Source of the DNA: Gelidibacter algens
Lineage (GTDB): Bacteria; Bacteroidota; Bacteroidia; Flavobacteriales; Flavobacteriaceae
Reading direction: 5' to 3'
DNA: 61,543 nt
Assembly: GCF_001678675.1 (NCBI RefSeq)
Contig: NZ_LZRN01000026.1
Coordinates: 1-61,543 of the forward strand
The notes beneath the pieces are model-generated. The model saw only the letters and a list, made by a program, of their open reading frames with translations. It had not been told where the DNA came from and did not search any database. How positions within the stretch are numbered: the stretch's first letter is position 1; every line of letters starts with the position of its first letter. The position numbers and the translations under genes were made by a program. Below are positions 55,043-61,543 of the stretch, piece after piece.

Positions 55043-57278
55043 TTATTGAACTTGAAATAGTATTGGAAGGCTATAGGGTACTACCACTGGTTTCCCTCTT
55101 TGCATCCCAGGTTGCATTTTTGGTAAGGCCTTAATCACACGAATCGCTTCTTTCTCCAATTCTGGATGTGGTGCTCTTGATTTTATTTCAGAAATGCTGC
55201 CATCTTTCTGAATTTTAAAAATAACCATGATGCGTTGTTTCCCTTTTAAGCCTAGTTCTTTAGCTAATTTCGTGTTGAAGTTTTTATTGACAAAAGAGGT
55301 GATTTCATCTGCAGTACATTGTTTACGCTTTTTATTTGAAGTCAAGGTTTGACAAGACGGAAAAAAAGGTGCCTCATCAACAACGGCAAAGGGAACTTCC
55401 CCTGCCCACATTATTTTGTCTTGCTCTTTAGATTCTATAGCCTTAAGATACTCCTGCTCAGAACTTACTGTTCTTTTCGTCTCTGTTTCTGGAGCATCAT
55501 CCTGAACCTGAAACAAAATCGGCAGACTATAAGGCACCGTAACCGCTTTTCCTTTTTGTTTCCCCGGTGTAAAATCGGGCAATAATTTAATAACCCTTAC
55601 GGCTTCTGCCTCGAGGCCAGGGTGTGATGCTCTTGCCATCACATCTCTTATTTTCCCATCCTTACCTATTTTAAAAATGACACTGATGCGTTGTTTTCCA
55701 GTTAATCCTAGCTGCGTCGCTAAATTTACATTGAAATTTTTATTAACGAACATTGCTATTTTATCAGAAGTACATTGTTTGGTTTCAGTATTAGACTCAA
55801 GATCTTCGCAACCTTGGAAGATTGGAACTTCTTCAATTACCGCGTAGGGGACTTCAATGTCATAAAGTTCTAGATTTTCTTTAGTTCCTTGGGCATCCTT
55901 TTTACCAAAATCCGTGATAATAGTGGTTTTACCATCAGTCATATTTAGTTTAGAGTAAAATTCATCTGTATCAATCAAAGCTAATAATTCTTCTTTCCGC
56001 TGCTGCTCAGTATCGGTTAATTTATCCATATCATCAACCACTAAACGTAGTTCACCATCTCTTGCGTTATTTTCCCAGCTCATTTTGGCTTCATCTGTTT
56101 TTTTATAGGCAAGATATTCATCATAGGTTTTGTATGGATCCGTTATTATCCCGTTAATTTCTTTCGCTGAGCCCCACTTATTTATCAAATATTTGCTAAA
56201 AGCTTGTCTTCTCGCGACTTGATCCATGGGTTCTATATATATGTCCTCAGGTCTTACAATATCCTGTGTTTCTGTAGAGTCCCCTAGAGAATCAATTATG
56301 GTGATCAATTCCTTATAATATTTATCCACTAATTCCTGAAAGGTCAATTGCTGAGTAACGGTTTCTTGTTGGAGAAATGGAAATGGATCTTTAATTTCTC
56401 TCGCATAAGACGAGGTGTACATCAACATTCCTATAACCATCGGAATTAGTAGGGCGTACTTAATGAGATGGATCTGTTTTGATTTTGATTTGCTTAACAT
56501 AACGATTCGTTTTTTGATTGATGATTGATTGAAAAATGGATTGATGAAAGAAATGTGCCGCGTCTCAAAAACCTGAGACAGCAGACTTTGATAATATTCT
56601 GATTTGCCTTTGTATTTAACAGCGTGGGCATCTGCAATAAACTCATGCAAGATGGCGAGCCTATTTTGGTACATATAGATTAACGGATTGAACCAAAACA
56701 CAATCCTTAGAATTTCAAAACCCAATAAATCGAGACTGTGTTTTTCTTTGATGTGCACCATTTCATGCTGTACAATGTGCTCTTTTTTATCCGCCTCAAT
56801 AGCATCACCCAAAAAGATAGTGTTGAAAAATGAAAATGCCGAATGGCTATTCATTAAGTAAACCATGAGGATATTGCCTTTCCAACGTTTCGGATTTTTG
56901 CGCAATAATGTTCGGATCTTGATGAGTTTGTAGGCCAGAATAAACGCTGCCAAAACCATTCCCACCATCCAAATATGGTCCCAAGAAAAACTCATGGCCT
57001 GTTCTGAAATCTGTTGTGATTGGATCATTGAAGCCTCGTCGATAATTGTTGGCGAAACCTCCCCAATAATAACTTCCGGCAACCTAATAACCATAGGTTC
57101 TGGAACAATGGCCTTGATGCTCTCAAATTTTAAAAACGGCAACGTTAATGACAAGAACGCGGTACCGATTAAATAGGTGCGATTCCAATTAAAAAAGGTT
57201 TCCTTTTTCTAAAAACAGGTCGTAAATGATCAAAAAGAACACCTGAAAGGCCACGGTCTGTAGAATATAATGTAACAT
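55043..57278 (-). CDS. M56 (BlaR1-like) metallopeptidase with tandem TonB C-terminal domains, frameshifted near the start
   Basis: The ATG at 57278 gives MLHYILQTVAFQVFFLIIYD then LFLEKGNLF-stop. Removing one base at about 57202-57203 yields LEKETFFNWNRTYLIGTAFL, then LSLTLPFLKF, the normal M56 N-terminus, for a 744-aa protein; an intact frame from 57154 encodes 703 aa. Domains: membrane helices, the zinc motif HEMVH (H171, E172, H175 in the restored numbering) with EKHSLDLLGFEI, then a helical sensor region homologous to the 184-aa neighbour, and two tandem TonB_C repeats ending VPYSLPILFQVQ. It should work with the BlaI repressor whose gene ends 1 bp before its start. TonB_C pairs suggest contact with an outer-membrane partner or signal. 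Confidence 0.88.
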
Positions 57279-57279
57279 G

Positions 57280-57642
57280 CTAGTCTTCTTTTTTATTAAT
57301 TTCCTTTAAAACCGCTTCGAGATCTTTTAAGTTCAGGTCATTTTTCTTAACGAAAAAGGAAACCATACTTTTAAAGGAACCCTGAAAATAATTATCTACC
57401 AGCATGTTGATGCTCTGGTTGCTGTAGTCGGTTTTGGCCAACAGCGAAAAATACACATGGCCCTTGCCCTGCTTTTCATAATCCACAAAACCTTTACTTT
57501 CTAAAATCCGCACTATGGTGGATACGGTATTATAGGCAGGTTTTGGTTCAGGCAACTCGTCGATCAGTTGTTTGACGCTGGCTTTTTCCAAGTGCCAAAG
57601 GACCTGCATAATCTCTTCTTCGGCTTTTGTTAGTTGTTTCAT
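57280..57642 (-). CDS. BlaI/MecI/CopY-family transcriptional repressor (second copy)
   Basis: The product (120 aa from the ATG at 57642; a GTG nine bases earlier is unlikely) is a winged-helix repressor: MKQLTKAEEEIMQVLWHLEK, then LPEPKPAYNTVSTIVRILES and wing GKGHVYFSLL, with C-terminal dimerisation helices. It is paired with the M56 protease gene that begins 1 bp after its stop. Upstream are two 16-bp operators (57745-57778) with a different core from those of the first pair, which suggests the two systems bind different sites. No beta-lactamase is visible. Confidence 0.93.
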   Translation of the reverse strand: MKQLTKAEEEIMQVLWHLEKASVKQLIDELPEPKPAYNTVSTIVRILESKGFVDYEKQGKGHVYFSLLAKTDYSNQSINMLVDNYFQGSFKSMVSFFVKKNDLNLKDLEAVLKEINKKED

Positions 57643-57744
57643 ATGGATCACCTACCTGGGCAGGACGTGTTTAATTAAACTTGACATGTGCTAGAGCTAT
57701 TCTGAATATCAATTCATAATCTGCTCACATCATGATGCTAATAT

Positions 57745-57778
57745 AACTAAAATATTAGTTCAAACTAAAATTTTAGTT
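57745..57778 (-). promoter_or_regulatory. Two BlaI-type operators for BlaI/M56 #2
   Basis: AACTAAAATATTAGTT (57745-57760, one mismatch from a palindrome) and AACTAAAATTTTAGTT (57763-57778, perfect) lie 18 bp apart, 103 bp or more before the BlaI #2 start. The ACTAA/TTAGT arms differ from the CTACA/TGTAG arms upstream of the first BlaI gene. Confidence 0.8.
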
Positions 57779-57958
57779 AATAAATTTAAAAAAACAGAAG
57801 TCAGGAAGTAGAAATGGTATGAAAAAGTAAAACCTAATAACTTTCCGGATGGTCAATTACTAGGTTTATTCTTCTTTGCTATTAACTCAACAAATTACTT
57901 AGAGGGATTAATTAATTAGTGTTGACAGTCAAATATAACTAATGATTATGACTTTGAG

Positions 57959-57997
57959 TTACGGGAAAACCGTAACCCAGTTACGGAGAAACCGTAG
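57959..57997. promoter_or_regulatory. Tandem inverted repeats TTACGG-N5-CCGTAA
   Basis: TTACGG-GAAAA-CCGTAA (57959-57975) and TTACGG-AGAAA-CCGTAG (57981-57997) have starts 22 bp apart, about two helix turns. They sit just downstream of the response regulator gene and upstream of BlaI #2. A dimeric regulator, perhaps the neighbouring NarL-type protein, could bind here. Confidence 0.55.
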
Positions 57998-58065
57998 TAT
58001 TGAGGCATACCGCTTGCTGTGCAAATTTCAAAAACAGTAAAAAGATGAAAATTTAACAATTTTAT

Positions 58066-58734
58066 TTAAAGAAAGCCTTTTTTCCGTGCTTCTTCAATCA
58101 ATGTTTCGTCTTTTCCGTCTTCTACAGACAACAATAACTTGAGTTGTTTTTTACGCTTTTCAATAGCGCTCATTGATAAATTGATGTGTTCTCTCAACGT
58201 AATTGTTCTAATGCCCTGAGATAGCAGGTGTAGAATTTTCCGGTTGATGTCATCCACATAAATATCAGTATCTATTGATTTTTTGAGAAAATTACTCACC
58301 GTGCTGCTATAATATGGCGGCGTGGTCAAAATGTGCTGAAAAGCCTCAGCAAGCTCACTGGACGTCATATCACTTTTAATCAAAAATCCATCGGGATTAA
58401 TTTCTTTGATAATATTGTGTACTCTATAAGACTCATTGAACATGGTTAAAATAACCACTTTAGCATTGGGCATGATATCCCTTGTCATTTTTGCCAAATC
58501 TTCTCCTGAGGTCAATTTGCCATCTGAAGAACTGGGCAAACTGATATCAAAAAAACAAATGTCATAAGGTTTTTCTTTTGATGCGCGCTGCAACAGCTCA
58601 TTAGCCGTGTCACAATCATTTGCAGTTTCTATTTGTAAAATTTGATCTTCTTTTTTGGTTGCCATCAAGGTATTTTCATAACCTTCAATAATAATAGGAT
58701 GATCATCTACCATTAAAATATGAATGTGTTGCAT
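58066..58734 (-). CDS. NarL/FixJ-type response regulator
   Basis: The 222-aa protein has an N-terminal receiver domain with acidic pocket D10/D11 (HILMVDDHPIIIEGY), phospho-acceptor D63 (YDICFFDISLPSS) and the switch segment VVILTMFNES, followed by LIKSDMTSSELAEAF. The C-terminal helix-turn-helix (about 150-205) resembles LuxR-type domains but is diverged (ILHLLSQGIRTITLREHINL, then SMSAIEKRKKQLKLLL). It is encoded 6 bp downstream of its probable sensor kinase. The TTACGG inverted repeats just beyond its stop could be its target. Confidence 0.93.
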   Translation of the reverse strand: MQHIHILMVDDHPIIIEGYENTLMATKKEDQILQIETANDCDTANELLQRASKEKPYDICFFDISLPSSSDGKLTSGEDLAKMTRDIMPNAKVVILTMFNESYRVHNIIKEINPDGFLIKSDMTSSELAEAFQHILTTPPYYSSTVSNFLKKSIDTDIYVDDINRKILHLLSQGIRTITLREHINLSMSAIEKRKKQLKLLLSVEDGKDETLIEEARKKGFL

Positions 58735-58740
58735 AGGTAT

Positions 58741-60771
58741 TTAGGTTGTATAGGGGATTTTTACTTCAATTGTTGTGCCTTGATCAGGTTCTGAATGGAA
58801 TGCCACCGTTCCGTTAAGCTCCTTCACTCTTGATTTGATATTTTTTAGGCCGATGCCTTTTTTGCTTTTGTTAGGATCAAAGCCAATACCATCATCATTG
58901 ATGGACAAGCAAATTACAGCTTTTTTAAGTGCGATGCTAATTTTTACACGCTTCGCTTTGGCATGTTTATAAATATTTTGGAGCGACTCTTGGACCATCC
59001 TGTAGATATTTATTTTGCTTTTGTTGGACAGCGATTCCCAATTGATATCGTCAGTAAAATCAAACTTATAAGCCAATTGATAGGCTTGGGTTTGCTTGTC
59101 GATCAACTCGGTCAAAATATCCATAAATCCGGAGCCAGACACAAAATCAGTATTCAGATCATGAGAGATTTTACGGATGTCTTCTTCTATAATCTTGAGT
59201 TCAGAAATATACTTGGATCTTACCTGAACCGCTTCATTTCCTTGATTAAAATTATAACTGTCCAAGCTCAACCGCGTTCCAAAAAGTCGGCCCAAAACAC
59301 CATCATGTAAATCCTGAGAAATGCGTTTTTTCTCTTCTGCCCTGGCGCCATCCACTTTATCCTGCTGTGACAGCATGAGGTTATAAATCTCTTCATTGGC
59401 TTCCTGCTGGTCTTGTTTGAATTTCAATTCTTTGTTTTTGTTGCGCTGGGTGATGATGATATACACCAACAACGAAGTCACCAACAACACAATGGAACTA
59501 ATGGTCCACCACATTTTTTCAGCAGCAATGCGTTCATTTTCCAGTTCTACCTGATCGGTTTCAAACTGAACCCGCGCAAACTTATTGCGAATGCCACGTT
59601 CATGCGCCAGAAGACTATCACTCAACCTGATGTGCTCATGAAGATACGCCTTACCTTCTTCGCCAGGATTGAGTTCAGATAGCATCATCATCGACTCCAA
59701 AAAAATATCATTGGAAGAAATTTCTTTGGCCAATTTATAAGATTCTCGAGCATACTTCAAAGCCTCTGCTTTCTTTTCGTTACCCTTATAAAATTTTGCG
59801 AGGTCAATGGTAACTGCCAGCTTTGTTATAGGATCCTGCAAACTATCACTAATACGGTAGGCTTTTTTGAACATTGTTTCAATACCATCATAATCTGTGT
59901 CATTGGCCTTATATTTTGTAAACGCGATATTTTCAAGAATCAAGGGATAAAAACTAGGATCGTTAACAAATAAGTCCTTTTCACCCAATATCTCATTGTA
60001 GAGTTTAAGAGCCTCCGTATAATTGCCCATTTTTCTTAACACAAATGCCTTGTTGTGGATAGAGGTATAATAATCTGAACGTCCATTTTTCATCTTGTTA
60101 CTAATGGCGATGGATTTTTCGTGGTACTCTAAAGATTGGTCATAATGCCCCAAATCCAAAGAGATATTTCCCAACCTATTATAGAAAATCCAAAGCATCG
60201 AAAAATTACGTTCATCAGCGCTGGATGCTTCTAATAAACGCAACGCTCTAATGCATAATTCTTCACTTCCAAAATAATCCCGTTCAATATATTGGATCAA
60301 TGACAGATTGGCCATGACCTCTATTTTCCTGGAAACTTCCCCGATTTTTTCGTAGCTCTCAATCGCGTTGGTATAGTAATAGTACGCACTGTCATTTTGA
60401 GTTTTGGTAGAATGGTAGAAACCCAAATTATGATTGGCAATACCTAGCGCCAACGTATCTTTGATTTTTTTTGAAATCACCAAGTTCTCATGGTTGGCCT
60501 TTTCGAAAGCCTCATAATCTCCCGTGTAGAGATATGCGGTAGATAAGATTCTGTTGCTTCTTAAGATGAGACTGTCAACATCTAAATCTTGTGAAAGTGC
60601 AACGGCATCTTTGGAATATTTTAAACGCTCCTCAAGAGACAAGGTTTTGTCCTCTCCTAGTTGTCTGAGTTTCAAAACACGTTCATAGTCTGTAGATTGG
60701 AGCACATCTTGCGCAAGCATTGGGAAATAAGAGAAAATAAATAGCAGCAGGAAGGCTAGGAGTCTTGACAC
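58741..60771 (-). CDS. TPR-containing sensor histidine kinase (HisKA_3)
   Basis: The 676-aa protein has a signal peptide (ending MLAQD), TPR repeats through about residue 390 (GDYEAFEKANHENLVISKKI, LGNISLDLGHYDQSLEYHEK, MGNYTEALKLYNEILGEKDL), a membrane helix (about 418-438, WWTISSIVLLVTSLLVYIII), a coiled linker and a kinase core. The phospho-acceptor is H489 in KRISQDLHDGVLGRLF, the HisKA_3 type found in NarL-family kinases. The ATPase part includes RMVQESLQNIYKHAKAKRV, DDGIGFD and GIGLKNIKSRVKELNGT. It signals to the response regulator encoded 6 bp downstream. This TPR kinase architecture is common in Flavobacteriaceae; the stimulus is unknown. Confidence 0.94.
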   Translation of the reverse strand: MSRLLAFLLLFIFSYFPMLAQDVLQSTDYERVLKLRQLGEDKTLSLEERLKYSKDAVALSQDLDVDSLILRSNRILSTAYLYTGDYEAFEKANHENLVISKKIKDTLALGIANHNLGFYHSTKTQNDSAYYYYTNAIESYEKIGEVSRKIEVMANLSLIQYIERDYFGSEELCIRALRLLEASSADERNFSMLWIFYNRLGNISLDLGHYDQSLEYHEKSIAISNKMKNGRSDYYTSIHNKAFVLRKMGNYTEALKLYNEILGEKDLFVNDPSFYPLILENIAFTKYKANDTDYDGIETMFKKAYRISDSLQDPITKLAVTIDLAKFYKGNEKKAEALKYARESYKLAKEISSNDIFLESMMMLSELNPGEEGKAYLHEHIRLSDSLLAHERGIRNKFARVQFETDQVELENERIAAEKMWWTISSIVLLVTSLLVYIIITQRNKNKELKFKQDQQEANEEIYNLMLSQQDKVDGARAEEKKRISQDLHDGVLGRLFGTRLSLDSYNFNQGNEAVQVRSKYISELKIIEEDIRKISHDLNTDFVSGSGFMDILTELIDKQTQAYQLAYKFDFTDDINWESLSNKSKINIYRMVQESLQNIYKHAKAKRVKISIALKKAVICLSINDDGIGFDPNKSKKGIGLKNIKSRVKELNGTVAFHSEPDQGTTIEVKIPYTT

Positions 60772-60871
60772 TTGAATGATTGATTAAGTTTTAAATGTAG
60801 AATAATTATTTTAAAACCATAGAATCTATCCAAAATTAAATAGCGTTTTGATTTAAAAGTCTTTAATTAAC

Positions 60872-60905
60872 AAAAAAAGCCCTTACTAGTTTAAGTAAAG
60901 GCTTT
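60872..60905 (-). terminator. Rho-independent terminator of the small secreted peptide gene
   Basis: On the minus strand AAAGCCTTTACT, a short loop and AGTAAGGGCTTT form a 12-bp stem with one mismatch followed by seven T. It follows the gene at 60927-61106. Confidence 0.85.
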
Positions 60906-60926
60906 CATGAAATTTAAAAGTAGCAA

Positions 60927-61106
60927 TTATCCTTGTGTAGGCACCACAATTTTATCTTTTGAGTGTGCCAACAAATCATAATAAGGTTTTGTAGCATCTT
61001 GGGTGTTCACTTCTTTTTGGGTGTTGGAATTGGAAGGGGTTTTGTCAGTTTGACTTGATACAGATAAGAATAATGCCAATAATAAAGTAATTTTAAGGGT
61101 CTTCAT
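60927..61106 (-). CDS. Small secreted peptide
   Basis: The product is 59 aa from the ATG at 61106; an in-frame TTG upstream is unlikely. It has a signal peptide (MKTLKITLLLALFLSVSSQ), then a polar segment (TDKTPSNSNTQKEVNTQDAT) and a short conserved-looking end KPYYDLLAHSKDKIVVPTQG. I do not recognise the family. It has its own terminator and a long untranslated upstream region, so it looks independently expressed. A signalling or toxin-like peptide is possible but there is no direct support. Confidence 0.6.
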   Translation of the reverse strand: MKTLKITLLLALFLSVSSQTDKTPSNSNTQKEVNTQDATKPYYDLLAHSKDKIVVPTQG

Positions 61107-61115
61107 TTTAATCAA

Positions 61116-61464
61116 TTTTAGGGGTTATTTACAGTTTAGCTAATCAATAATTGGGCATAAATGCCACTCGAGGGAAGAATGGATTATTAATTGTTGAGCA
61201 TACACTCATGCATTGCAAATTACGGTCGAGGGAAAGTAAAGACCTGCAATAACGCCTTGTATAAAATGGATTAAAAAATTTCTGAATAAGTTGGTTAGTT
61301 GCTTATAGAGAATAACAAATATATTATAAAAAAGTTATGAACACGGATTTTGCTAGTTAAAATGTTTATTAAACCCGACGAAATACAAAATAAGTCTAAA
61401 TTCCTGTTAAAAATATGATTTTGTAAGAAAATTATACTAGCTAAGCTCCATCTCAAATGGGTGC
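61116..61464. other. Non-coding right-edge region
   Basis: No coding sequence is supported. A minus-strand TATATTTG about 61309-61320 matches the -7 consensus but lacks a -33 TTG. The sequence TCGAGGGAA occurs twice (around 61170 and 61229). Confidence 0.3.
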
Positions 61465-61491
61465 AAAAAAAACTCCAAATTTCTTGGAGGA
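61465..61491 (-). terminator. Terminator of a gene beyond the right edge
   Basis: On the minus strand CTCCAA-GAAAT-TTGGAG is followed by eight T. The perfect 6-bp stem and T tract point to a minus-strand gene whose end lies near or past 61543; the last bases could encode its final residues. Confidence 0.65.
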
Positions 61492-61543
61492 GTAAGTAAA
61501 AACAACTCTTTTATGATATTATATTAAAATGTCGAGTAAATAA

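Larger units (their letters stand above)
57652..58065. other. Intergenic region upstream of BlaI #2
   Basis: No coding frame is convincing. It contains two BlaI-type operators (57745-57778) and a pair of TTACGG inverted repeats (57959-57997), which together suggest a multi-input promoter region for the BlaI/M56 #2 unit. Confidence 0.5.

Noticed and set aside
1-61543. CRISPR arrays
   Set aside because: The only short regular tandem repeats are the in-frame LPGDTF units and a two-copy 16-mer; no spacer-repeat pattern was seen.

Overview
The window is an AT-rich chromosomal segment from a member of the Bacteroidota, very probably the family Flavobacteriaceae; I cannot name the genus. The evidence is a set of lineage hallmarks: type IX secretion (T9SS) C-terminal sorting domains, SprB-type adhesin repeats, PKD and TANFOR-like surface proteins, a hybrid two-component regulator (HTCS), two BlaI/M56 sensor pairs, DUF4407/DUF4412/DUF4870/DUF885 proteins, and promoters matching the Bacteroidetes -7 box TAnnTTTG.

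Positions 55-20475 (all minus strand) hold a cell-surface locus of about 20 kb. In transcription order it encodes a giant secreted protein (1638+ aa), a small lipocalin-like lipoprotein, a fibronectin-III protein, a SprB-repeat adhesin with a T9SS tail (split by one extra base in a C6 run), a PKD lipoprotein, an 1821-aa TANFOR/FN3/zincin protein, and a 309-aa secreted protein with a candidate PD-(D/E)XK nuclease motif. Positions 20640-21442 look like an island edge: an ISL3-family transposase stub, a 16-bp tandem repeat, tRNA-Leu(TAG) with its terminator, and a half copy of the same tRNA.

Positions 21592-33005 are mainly plus strand: an M20 dipeptidase, a BlaI/M56 pair with its promoter-operator, a DUF4407 protein and a DUF4440-like lipoprotein. 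A minus-strand block follows with a STAS protein and a DUF885 hydrolase / hydroxyproline epimerase / FAD dehydrogenase operon, next to a decayed AraC regulator and a 49-aa membrane protein.

Positions 33002-46944 (minus) carry YjdM/PhnA and MmcQ/YjbR genes and then a notable operon behind an HTCS regulator. It contains a five-unit LPGDTF repeat protein, a DUF4412 protein, three related lipoproteins (family A), three related secreted proteins (family B), DUF4870 and DUF3592 membrane proteins, and an RCC1 propeller with a T9SS tail. A decayed copy of a T9SS tail lies inside it. No SusC/SusD pair is present, so this is not a normal polysaccharide-utilisation HTCS locus.

Positions 46945-61543 contain a cyclase-family hydrolase, hemW, ruvC (the last two carrying C-rich palindromic insertions at their shared junction), an outer-membrane barrel protein, a frameshifted flippase-like membrane protein overlapping a GT2 glycosyltransferase, a second BlaI/M56 operon whose downstream genes look like detached pieces of the M56 sensor, and a TPR histidine kinase/NarL-type response regulator pair. 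Four genes need removal of exactly one base to restore a full reading frame, which suggests sequence error as much as biology.
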